A stretch of 23,494 nucleotides of DNA. Source: Bacteroidales bacterium GP3. GTDB taxonomy: Bacteria > Bacteroidota > Bacteroidia > Bacteroidales > Muribaculaceae. The stretch is taken from contig DAAK01000067.1 of the NCBI GenBank assembly GCA_001701075.1, positions 1 through 23,494 on the forward strand, in the 5' to 3' direction. This document shows positions 1 to 7,743 of this stretch, in pieces (the stretch's first letter is position 1; each line of letters starts with the position of its first letter). Below the pieces are notes generated by a model that saw nothing but the letters and a program-made list of their open reading frames with translations, did no database searches and was not told where the DNA came from. The translations under genes and the position numbers were made by a program.

Positions 1-1694
1 AACGGGTATTTCCCTTCGGCTGCGCCTTCAAAGACGCCTTCAAGCTGAAGTGGATTCTTGATGGCACCGTTGGAGCGGTCGATGTCGCCACCTACTTCCC
101 AGAAGAATGGAACCATACCGGCATTCTTAGACTCACGGGTCACTACTTTCGCCCATAGACGAGCGGATGCACGCCATTTTTCCTTATCGATACTGGGAGT
201 GTTCTCACGATTGCAACATACGCAATATTCACCTGTGATTCCAGGGATTCCCTTGTCGGTGTAGTGCTTCTTCATCATGTCAAACTGCTCTTTCACCCAG
301 TCTTCCTCACCCCAGGTGGAGTTGTGGTCGGAGCCTGCTACATGATTGTCCTTACCCCAATACCAGAAAGTCTTACCCCAGCTCTCATCATTTTCCATCA
401 TATTGAACTGATAAGGGCCATAGAAGTGGGTCTCAACCATCAGACGGTCGGCAATCACATCCTTTGGCAATTCATAAAGACCTTCCACTGCAATCTCATT
501 GCTGGTGTTGGGTGCCTGCATCACGAGCACACGCGAAGCGTTGTTGCCGCCTGTAGCGCGTACTGCATCAAGCATAGTCTGCTGATATTTCATGATAGCC
601 TTGATGCCCTCGTCTTTCTTTGCACCCTTGTCGTAGATGTTAGGCTCGTTCATCGCAGCATAAAGCAGATGCTCGTCATAGTGATTCAGTCTGTTGGCAA
701 TCTGAGTCCAGTAGTCATGCTGTTTCTGATTGACAGCCTCATCATAGCCTTCCTTGCAGGTGTTTTCAAGCCATCCCTCATCCCAATGGATATTGAGAAG
801 AGCATACATACCGTTGCCGATGACATAGCCAACCACCTCATTGACGCGATCGAGCCATTCAGGATCGATAGTGTTGGTAGAGGCATCGCTGACATGGCTG
901 TCCCAAGCACACGGGATGCGCACTGCGTTGAATCCCATTTTTGCAAGGGAAGCTACGTAAGTGTCGTTGATTATCATCGACCAAGCACCTTCCTTACCCG
1001 GGCATTCCATAGTGTTGCCGATATTAATGCCGGCATACATCCTTGAAGCAATCTGCATTGCCGTGCTTCCCATCTCATTCGGCATTTCGGTCTGTGCCTG
1101 GGTCAATTTCACTGAAGCATTGATTGTTGAGCTGAGGCTAAGGGAAATCTCACCCTCACGAGCTCCGGTAGTGGCAGCTCCATATTCAAACACGATTTCT
1201 CCTTGGGTGTAATCAAAATTTGCATCGAATGTGGTCCATTCGGGAGCCTTAACTGTAGGTTTGCTCGTGGCAATGAATTTAAGAGTGAACTTGCCACCCT
1301 GCGGACTAAGTGTCGCAGAGGGTTCAACACCTGTGATTTCCACAGCCTCGCCAGCACGTTGAGTGACTTTCACAGTAGCTTTTGCATTTCCAGCAGTGAT
1401 GCTCAGCTCTGTCGAACGCTCAGTACCCTGAGGATTGACATCGGCTGTAAGCATCGTGGTGTATATTCCGCTTGTCTTCTCCACTACATTCCCAACATTA
1501 AGCCATGAAGCGTCGCAGGAAATGACCGGAGTGGCAGGAGCCTTTATATTAAGTTCCTGAGGAGCAGAAGCTGAAATAACGACCTCATTTTTCACTGTTA
1601 TATCGCCAGCTATATCAGAGGGAGTATCTTTATCATCGCATGCCAACAGACAGAAAAACATCATCAGCATTGGCAATACTTGTCCGAATTTCAT
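1..1694 (-). CDS. GH5 endo-glycanase lipoprotein with two BACON-type domains (C-terminus off window)
   Basis: Read on the minus strand from an ATG at 1694, preceded by an A-rich leader, to the left edge (about 564 codons, no stop reached). Residues 1-19 form a lipoprotein signal peptide with lipobox LLAC (C19). Residues about 35-112 look like a BACON domain (a WLNV strand and a closing KVTQ strand). About 118-200 looks like a second, weaker copy ending KLTQ. The GH5 barrel starts near 215 with GINIGNT, followed by VRIPCAW, LNIHWDEGW, the acid/base motif MNEPN (E350), THFYGP and the nucleophile motif TGEYC (E489). A late FWEVGG strand suggests only a short C-terminal piece is missing. GH5 enzymes cleave beta-1,4-linked glucans, xyloglucan or mannan by a retaining mechanism. 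Subfamily is not assigned; it resembles GH5_4, and BoGH5A of the Bacteroides ovatus xyloglucan locus has the same BACON-GH5 plan. Probably surface exposed; last in-window gene of the locus. Confidence 0.9.
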   Translation of the reverse strand, partial: MKFGQVLPMLMMFFCLLACDDKDTPSDIAGDITVKNEVVISASAPQELNIKAPATPVISCDASWLNVGNVVEKTSGIYTTMLTADVNPQGTERSTELSITAGNAKATVKVTQRAGEAVEITGVEPSATLSPQGGKFTLKFIATSKPTVKAPEWTTFDANFDYTQGEIVFEYGAATTGAREGEISLSLSSTINASVKLTQAQTEMPNEMGSTAMQIASRMYAGINIGNTMECPGKEGAWSMIINDTYVASLAKMGFNAVRIPCAWDSHVSDASTNTIDPEWLDRVNEVVGYVIGNGMYALLNIHWDEGWLENTCKEGYDEAVNQKQHDYWTQIANRLNHYDEHLLYAAMNEPNIYDKGAKKDEGIKAIMKYQQTMLDAVRATGGNNASRVLVMQAPNTSNEIAVEGLYELPKDVIADRLMVETHFYGPYQFNMMENDESWGKTFWYWGKDNHVAGSDHNSTWGEEDWVKEQFDMMKKHYTDKGIPGITGEYCVCCNRENTPSIDKEKWRASARLWAKVVTRESKNAGMVPFFWEVGGDIDRSNGAIKNPLQLEGVFEGAAEGKYP

Positions 1695-1707
1695 TTTTTA
1701 TAATTTT

Positions 1708-1740
1708 AAGGCCCGGTTTATGAAGCCATAAACCGGGCTT
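1708..1740 (-). promoter_or_regulatory. Intergenic hairpin before the GH5 gene
   Basis: Ten perfect base pairs (1711-1720 with 1729-1738) around an eight-base loop, extended by two A-T pairs after a one-base bulge. It lies between the stop of the upstream lipoprotein gene and the GH5 start, ending 13 bases before the ATG. On the minus strand it is followed by UAAAAUUA rather than a U-run, so it is a poor intrinsic terminator. RNA processing, stabilisation or partial attenuation between SGBP and enzyme genes is more likely. The structure is visible; the role is inferred. Confidence 0.55.
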
Positions 1741-1767
1741 GTTAACATAATTATATTACATCCGATA

Positions 1768-3912
1768 TCATTCGGGATGAACAGGAGTCAGAATGCTATT
1801 GACAGTAACCTTTACAAGGCTTGGATCAGCCAACTGTATCCAAAGGTCAGCGATGTCAATATACCATATTACCACGCCATGTGCATCAGCGTCAAGGTGA
1901 GCCTGGAAGAAGTAGTCGCCGTCGCCAGTCACTGTCTGTGTGCTTGCGCCACCGCCCCATGCACCGGGCCACCAGTTCTTGTCGACAAGGATCATTGAGC
2001 CATTGTAGCTGCCGGCTGCACCGTCCTTGAGGTTGCCGTCGATACCGGTGATGTTAAGGCTTACGGTTGTAGTGCCCTTTCCGAAGGTCTGGTTGTCAAA
2101 CGGATATGTGCCATCGTTTGTCGGACCCCATTCGTTGAAGAACTCAATGCGGAGGTCGTTGCCTTCGCCATCCTTGTCGAGCACTGCAGCTCCGTCTGGA
2201 GCAAAGTCTACATTAGCGAAGCATGGAGTCTTCGGGTCGAGCTGGATCTTGAGCTCGTCTACCTTGATAAGGCTCTGGTCGATCAAATCAGCGCCGAGGC
2301 CGTCGATGTCGAGGCAGAATACCACTGCACCTTCTGTAAGAGCCGGAGTATCGAACTTAACACGATAAGTGCCGTCGCCAGTCACGAGACAGTCGTTGCT
2401 GTCGCCGTTGTAGCTGCTCCAATATGAAGGCCACCAGTCGGGATCTGAATACTGCAAGCCGGCACGATAGCTGCCTACTGCACCTTCTTTCAGGTTGTCG
2501 TTGATGCCGGAGATTGTGAAGTCGATGACCATCTGCTTCTCAAAAGCGATAGATGCAAGGTCGATGCAGCAATCTTCCTTGGATGCTCCCCATTCATTGT
2601 AGATCTCGATACGGATGCGTCCGTTGCCTTCGATGTCGCCAACGACGAGTTTTGAAGCGTCAGCCACGATCTCAGGAACATATGCGCGACGTACAGGACG
2701 TACAAGAGCGCCTGTGCTGCGGAGTGCATTCTGCATGCTTCCGCAATAGAGAGTGGCATAATCACCATTAGTCTCGCTTGCAGTGCCAGTCCAATAGTAG
2801 AAGTTTTCGGTATTGTTCACATCAGCACCTTCGCGCTTACCGGCTGCCGGAAGGAATATGCTGTTGCCAGTCACCTTTGATGTAAGCAAAAGACCCTTGA
2901 CACCATCCTTGACAGTCTCTGACTGATCGCAGACGCTGAGAAGGTCGTTCCAATCCTCTACTGTAGGAATCATACCCATTCCTGATACGACAGCTGCGTC
3001 GCGGTCAGTATTGGAAATATTACCTGTAGCATAGTCAGAAAGATTTGTGCTGTGGTTGAAGCCAGTCACGTCGCCATATCCGAGAAGAGCACCGGGTGCG
3101 CTTTCTGACACTGAGCCGACATTGTAGCGGCACCACTGCAGACGTGTACCCATGTCAACATAGTCGTCGGCACTTTCTTCGCTTGCGTTGATGCCAACGG
3201 GAGTCTGAAGGATCTGCTCGTTACCATAGACAACATCGTTGTTGATCACCATGTATGCGGCATAAGCATAAGTAGTGTTAGGCACAAGACCCTCAGCCTT
3301 GATATTGAAGGTATTGGTAGAGCCTTCGCCAATAAGCTTCACTCCATCCTGAACAGGAGTTCCCTGAGGTGCAATCACGATACCATATTCGAGAGTACCT
3401 GCATCTATCTTATCCTGAACGCCATTGAGTGTACCACTCAGATTAGCGGAAACTGCAGTCACAGAAGCCGGAGCAGCTGTGCCGACAGCAGCGTCAGTAG
3501 TATAGAAGCTGAGTACATCGCCATATTCAGTCACCATTCCCTGGAGAGAAACGTAAGTGGCATAATAATATGTCATACCCGGCTGAAGAGCGTTGATGGT
3601 GGCAGTGACGGTAGTCCCGTCTTCACCAAGAGAGCCAAGAGCCTTGCTTCCGCCGGCTGTCGGATTCTCATTAGTGCTGTAGACAACACCAACTGAATAG
3701 GCAGATGGATTCTGACCTTTCAAGCCATCGATAGAACCGGTGACAGAAGCAGAAGTAGCTGTGACCTCTGCGCTGCCAGTGACAACTCCCTTGATGATCG
3801 GGCTTGTATTAATGACGGGATCATCATTGCTACATGAAGAGAGCATGGAAGCTGCCCCCAAGGAGAGGGCGAGCATTCCTGCCATTATATATCTATTCAT
3901 ATTAAATCTCAT
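1768..3912 (-). CDS. Surface glycan-binding-type lipoprotein: two Fn3-like domains, FISUMP-like domain, two C-terminal CBM-like repeats
   Basis: 714 aa with a signal peptide and lipobox LSSC (C27). M5 (start at 3900) is an equally good start and gives a more usual n-region. Residues about 38-138 and 142-238 are two related Fn3-like beta domains with the matched ends LQPGMTYYYATY and LVPNTTYAYAAY. Residues about 250-408 resemble the FISUMP / C-type-lectin-like fold (YVDMGTRLQWCRYN, IPTVEDW, FLPAAG, YYWTGT, LVRPVR). Residues about 416-560 and 566-708 are a tandem duplication sharing RIEI/FxNEWG, GINDNLK/GIDGNLK, GSY, WWPxxW and VTGDGxY. The paired tryptophans could form a glycan-binding platform. 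Its position after susD and before the GH5 gene fits a SusE/F-like surface glycan-binding protein. Ligand unknown. The domain repeats are visible; the binding role is inferred. Confidence 0.75.
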   Translation of the reverse strand: MRFNMNRYIMAGMLALSLGAASMLSSCSNDDPVINTSPIIKGVVTGSAEVTATSASVTGSIDGLKGQNPSAYSVGVVYSTNENPTAGGSKALGSLGEDGTTVTATINALQPGMTYYYATYVSLQGMVTEYGDVLSFYTTDAAVGTAAPASVTAVSANLSGTLNGVQDKIDAGTLEYGIVIAPQGTPVQDGVKLIGEGSTNTFNIKAEGLVPNTTYAYAAYMVINNDVVYGNEQILQTPVGINASEESADDYVDMGTRLQWCRYNVGSVSESAPGALLGYGDVTGFNHSTNLSDYATGNISNTDRDAAVVSGMGMIPTVEDWNDLLSVCDQSETVKDGVKGLLLTSKVTGNSIFLPAAGKREGADVNNTENFYYWTGTASETNGDYATLYCGSMQNALRSTGALVRPVRRAYVPEIVADASKLVVGDIEGNGRIRIEIYNEWGASKEDCCIDLASIAFEKQMVIDFTISGINDNLKEGAVGSYRAGLQYSDPDWWPSYWSSYNGDSNDCLVTGDGTYRVKFDTPALTEGAVVFCLDIDGLGADLIDQSLIKVDELKIQLDPKTPCFANVDFAPDGAAVLDKDGEGNDLRIEFFNEWGPTNDGTYPFDNQTFGKGTTTVSLNITGIDGNLKDGAAGSYNGSMILVDKNWWPGAWGGGASTQTVTGDGDYFFQAHLDADAHGVVIWYIDIADLWIQLADPSLVKVTVNSILTPVHPE

Positions 3913-3927
3913 GAAGTTTAAAATTGA

Positions 3928-5844
3928 TTATTCTTCCTCCTCTACAGGTATGAAAGGAGTGTCATTCTCGAATGATACAGTGAATGTCACGCTGATGCTT
4001 TCGTTAGCCACAAACTTAGGAGTCCAGGCTGCAGAGTCATCATTCCATGGATTGAGGATGTAGCGGCGTGCTACGTTTGACTCGTCACCATTTCCACGGC
4101 TGATATTATCATCGGCCATACCTATGTCGTTGCCGTCAACCTTGACTTCATTGATATAGATATCGCAGTTAGGATAATCGTCGAGAATCTTATAGCAATC
4201 GAGGAACATTCCGTAAGGATCACCGTCGCTCACAGGGAGTGTGATGGTGTAAGTGCCCGGAGTCTCAACATAGATGTCCTGGGTTGTGAAGCCCCAGCTT
4301 GTGTTGAAGTACTGGAGGGAAGTGCGGTAGGTCACCTTCTGCTCTGCACCATAGTCGGCAGTGAACTGATAGCCGAGATATTCATAGACAGTGCCATTGA
4401 TATCCTTCTGTGGCATACCGAGAACGAGGTCGCTCATACGTCCGAGGTCGTCATAACCGACAGAGAGGACAGTAAGCTCATCACCTTCAAGCTTGACTGC
4501 AGAGCCACCGAGTGCTGAGCTGCCGATACCGTTTGAAAGAGTAATGTATCCGTTGCCGCCGGTAGGAACGATTTCGTAGACTCCATCAACAGAGTCTCCA
4601 TTTGGCAATGTAGCCACATACTGGCCTTTTGCAGGATTGTTGAAGTCAAGGCGGAAGTCGGTTACAGTAGCGTCAACCGGAGCGAAATTGCCTGGATAGT
4701 CGCCAACTCCCTTATAGCCGTTCTTCTTGGCACCACCAAGGTCGTACCAGTCGAAAGGAGCGCGGTCGTTGAGACGCCATGTGCAGTAGTTATTCTGGGT
4801 AGCAAGATCCTGAGCCCATGTCTCGGGAAGAACGATTTCTGTCGGCACCGGAATGGTGTAGTTGTCGAAATATTCCTTAGTGACATAGTTGATAGAAGTT
4901 GCTGTTCCTGCCTTCAGGCCATTAGGGATAAGCTGCATGGCTGTATCTGAAAGATAGAGAAGCTTGCAATCGCGGGTAGGAATATTGTCGCCCTTATTAG
5001 TGCAAAGTGCAGAGATTCCTGAGAAAGTGATGATATGGCTATCTGTATCCAACAGGTAGGTACCCTTCCCGACCACGTTGCCATCGGCATCAGTAATGGT
5101 CACATTAGCGCCATCAATGAGGTCGAAGGTGATGTAGCCGTAATTATCAGCGGCACACATCCAGCTATTGCCTGCAAAGTCAGCCGACCAATACCAGTTA
5201 GCATTGTTTTCTCCATCAGATGATGGGATGTCGGCAGGATTGATAGCATCAGCCTTCTGATCCCATGGATCGGAGTCGCGATAGTTTGCATAGGTATTCT
5301 CGTTCTCAATGGCTGCGTGAAGATGATCCCAAGTGTAGTTAGGGTTAAAGAACCAATGTGGGCCAGCCCAGTATGTGGTCTTTACAGAGCCGTCGTCAAG
5401 AACAGCCATATCGAGCTGCCAAGTCTTGCTATGTCCTACGCCACCGCTGAGACGCTTCCAAAGATAATGGTCGACGAAATCAGCACAGAAATCATCTACA
5501 GTGAATGTGTAAGGTTCGCTCCAGACGTAACCGCCACGAGTGTCGACACCCATCTGCACCTCATAGCTGCCATCGAATGGTATCTGAAGTGTCACTTCGT
5601 TAGAGGAGCGACGTCCCTGAGGAGTGATCCAAGCCACACTATAACTTGCGGGCATAAGGCTCTTCAAATGGATTATATTTGGATTCTGCGCATCATGGGT
5701 GACGCTGAAAGCAACTCCTTCTACCAATTCTGCCGGATTGACGTCCGGGTTAGGCATTGAGTACTCATCGGAGCATGACACCGCGCTTACAGCCAAAGCA
5801 CCGCAAAGTGCCATCTGGCTCAAATATTTAAAAGCTTTTGTCAT
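3928..5844 (-). CDS. Surface glycan-binding-type lipoprotein downstream of susD
   Basis: 638 aa. The signal peptide ends at C24 (SAVSC, a loose lipobox). Residues about 40-118 resemble a PKD/Ig-like domain. About 120-310 and 340-490 look like two related lipocalin-like beta modules: each opens with a tryptophan segment (KTWQLD, CTWRLN) and continues with short strands such as GYITFD and GYITLS. Residues about 495-625 match the C-terminal repeats of the next protein (1768-3912): YRTSLQY, a tryptophan, GTYTI, FLD, INEVKVDG. It ends in an acidic run, PVEEEE. No catalytic motif is seen. It is 199 bases downstream of susD and 15 bases upstream of the next lipoprotein gene, the usual place for SusE-like proteins that capture glycan at the cell surface. 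Specificity unknown. Confidence 0.72.
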   Translation of the reverse strand: MTKAFKYLSQMALCGALAVSAVSCSDEYSMPNPDVNPAELVEGVAFSVTHDAQNPNIIHLKSLMPASYSVAWITPQGRRSSNEVTLQIPFDGSYEVQMGVDTRGGYVWSEPYTFTVDDFCADFVDHYLWKRLSGGVGHSKTWQLDMAVLDDGSVKTTYWAGPHWFFNPNYTWDHLHAAIENENTYANYRDSDPWDQKADAINPADIPSSDGENNANWYWSADFAGNSWMCAADNYGYITFDLIDGANVTITDADGNVVGKGTYLLDTDSHIITFSGISALCTNKGDNIPTRDCKLLYLSDTAMQLIPNGLKAGTATSINYVTKEYFDNYTIPVPTEIVLPETWAQDLATQNNYCTWRLNDRAPFDWYDLGGAKKNGYKGVGDYPGNFAPVDATVTDFRLDFNNPAKGQYVATLPNGDSVDGVYEIVPTGGNGYITLSNGIGSSALGGSAVKLEGDELTVLSVGYDDLGRMSDLVLGMPQKDINGTVYEYLGYQFTADYGAEQKVTYRTSLQYFNTSWGFTTQDIYVETPGTYTITLPVSDGDPYGMFLDCYKILDDYPNCDIYINEVKVDGNDIGMADDNISRGNGDESNVARRYILNPWNDDSAAWTPKFVANESISVTFTVSFENDTPFIPVEEEE

Positions 5845-6043
5845 TTTGTTAGTTACTTAATTGTGTTTAAAATTGTTAGGATTCCGTTTTACATTTTGGG
5901 CTTGTCTTGTTATGGATTGCTTTGCCCTAAACCCAAAACGTAAATTTTTAATTAAAATTATACGAAATTTCAGTATATCAATATTTTAACTTTTTATTGC
6001 TAAAACATCAATGAGTTTCATATAATTTAACTTTTAAGGAATA
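5845..6043 (-). promoter_or_regulatory. AT-rich susD/SGBP spacer with an imperfect hairpin
   Basis: This 199-base gap is the longest spacer inside the locus. Arms at 5885-5901 and 5924-5940 pair at about 13 of 17 positions: six pairs at the base, a 3x3 internal mismatch, three pairs, a one-base mismatch and four pairs next to the loop. No U-run follows on the minus strand. The remainder is AT-rich with no open frame of note. It may be a processing or attenuation site that lowers expression of the genes after susCD; that role is inferred. Confidence 0.35.
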
Positions 6044-7702
6044 TTATTCCCAACCTGGATTTTGCTTCAGAGTATGGTCTGAAAGGATAATCTGGTTGGT
6101 CGGAATCTGGAAAAGACCTTTCTTTGCGATAATATTAGCGCGGTCGTATGTCACTGTAGCATCCAAGCCACCATTCTTGACAGTGCCTGCTGAAGCGCAG
6201 ACAGCATCTGCAAGTGTCTCGACACCCTGGCGAAGAAGATCCCAATAACGGATTCCCTCGAATGCGAGTTCAAGTGCACGCTCGTTCATCACATTTTCCT
6301 TAGTTGCAGGGATTGAACCGAGGCCGGCGCGCTTGCGCACAGTGTCAAGAGCATCCTGAGCTGACATAGAAGGCACGCCACCCATTTCTGCCACCATCAG
6401 GAGCACGTCGGCATAGCGCATGAGCACGTAGTCCTGAGAGTTTGTGGTCTGGAAGTCGCCACTACCATCTTCTTTTGATGCATTATTGCCATTAGCAAAG
6501 GCAATCGGAGAATATTTCTTGATGCAGAGGCCTGTGAACTCACGCCAATCCTTTACAGAGTTGGCATAATCTGAAGCCGCTCCGATACCTTCTGTAGCAG
6601 TATTGATAATTGACGCAGTCAGACGCTTGTCGCCTGCCGGATACTTATTGGCGAAAGTCTGGCAAACAGTAGCAGCGCCCCATCCTTTGCCATAAGGACA
6701 GAAATTGAGGCTACGCATGCCGATCATCACCTGCCAGCGGTTGGAGTCATTGTTGCCATTATAGTCCTGAGTCGGAGTAAATTTCTGCTGGAGCATGAAC
6801 TCCGAGTTAGCCTGACCGGCATATGTAGAAAGCTCATTATCCCAAGCATCAAGTCCGAGCGGAACGAGAGAAGCAGCCGGCCAAAGATTCTTGAATTCCG
6901 GAATGAGGGAGTAATTTCCGCTCTTCACGATGTCGTCAAGACCATCAAGCACTTCCTGGCGAGTCAGATTAGCAAGTTCCTTGCCATAGTAGCCAGTATA
7001 GTATAGATATACGCGGGCGAGCATAGCCTCCATTGCATATTTTGTGATGCGGCCATTGTTTTCCTTGCCCAAGTTGGCATCAGCAGGAATATTTGCCACA
7101 GCATACTTCATATCCTCCACGATAGCAGCGTAAACTTCATCGGGATCGGTCTGAGTACGGTTTTCGTTGATTGCCTCGAGGAACAATGGGATATTACCCC
7201 ACATGCGGACCATGTCGAAGTAAAGAAGGCCACGGATGGCGCGACATTCGCCCATATATAGGCCACGGTTTTGTGACTCACCTATCCAATTGATTTGCTC
7301 CTCATGGTCGCAAAGCTCGTTGCAACGGTAGACAGCACTGTAATACACCTTCCAGTCCTGTTCGAAAAGATTCTGGTCGGCTGGAGAAAGCGACATGTCA
7401 AACTCGTCCATAGCCTGATAGCCATATCCGTCGCTTGCGCCGGTGCCACCATAACATTCATCGCTGAAAACACTTGCAGCCACCATAATGCCGACACCCG
7501 GAGAAGAACTTATCTGCCTCCATCCGTCGTAGCAACCCAGAAGTGCACGCCATGCATCTCCTTCTGTCTTATAGAAGTTCTCGGTGTTCGATTCAGTCTT
7601 CGACTCAACGTCGAGGAAACTTTCGGAGCAAGCGGTGGTGAGACCCATCAGACCGGCTGCCGCGAAACCGAGTGACAATATATTTAATTTAAAAATATTC
7701 AT
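6044..7702 (-). CDS. susD-like: SusD/RagB-family outer-membrane glycan-binding lipoprotein
   Basis: 552 aa, the usual SusD size. A signal peptide ends at C25 (LTTAC). The mature N-terminus (CSESFLDVESK) and the segment GDAWRALLGCYDGW are typical of the family. The C-terminal hallmarks are present: ERALELAFEGIRYWDLLR at 474-491, then GLFQIPTNQI and a final LKQNPGW. SusD proteins form a lid over the partner SusC barrel and deliver bound oligosaccharides to it. The gene lies 41 bases downstream of the SusC gene and is surely co-transcribed. Ligand not predictable from sequence alone. The family call is secure. Confidence 0.96.
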   Translation of the reverse strand: MNIFKLNILSLGFAAAGLMGLTTACSESFLDVESKTESNTENFYKTEGDAWRALLGCYDGWRQISSSPGVGIMVAASVFSDECYGGTGASDGYGYQAMDEFDMSLSPADQNLFEQDWKVYYSAVYRCNELCDHEEQINWIGESQNRGLYMGECRAIRGLLYFDMVRMWGNIPLFLEAINENRTQTDPDEVYAAIVEDMKYAVANIPADANLGKENNGRITKYAMEAMLARVYLYYTGYYGKELANLTRQEVLDGLDDIVKSGNYSLIPEFKNLWPAASLVPLGLDAWDNELSTYAGQANSEFMLQQKFTPTQDYNGNNDSNRWQVMIGMRSLNFCPYGKGWGAATVCQTFANKYPAGDKRLTASIINTATEGIGAASDYANSVKDWREFTGLCIKKYSPIAFANGNNASKEDGSGDFQTTNSQDYVLMRYADVLLMVAEMGGVPSMSAQDALDTVRKRAGLGSIPATKENVMNERALELAFEGIRYWDLLRQGVETLADAVCASAGTVKNGGLDATVTYDRANIIAKKGLFQIPTNQIILSDHTLKQNPGWE

Positions 7703-7743
7703 TGCGTTAGAAGAATTTCTTATTGATAATTATTGATTGCATC

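Noticed and set aside
264..1046. Long open frame on the plus strand (260 codons) across the left end
   Set aside because: It lies antisense to the GH5 gene, whose catalytic motifs are clear on the minus strand; the plus-strand product has no recognisable domain or start signal.
1708..1740. Rho-independent terminator ending the PUL transcript before the GH5 gene
   Set aside because: There is no U-tract after the hairpin on the minus strand, and the GH5 gene continues the locus in the same direction without a visible promoter of its own.
5317..5760. Plus-strand open frame of 147 codons
   Set aside because: Antisense shadow of the 638-aa lipoprotein gene; no domain, signal peptide or promoter.
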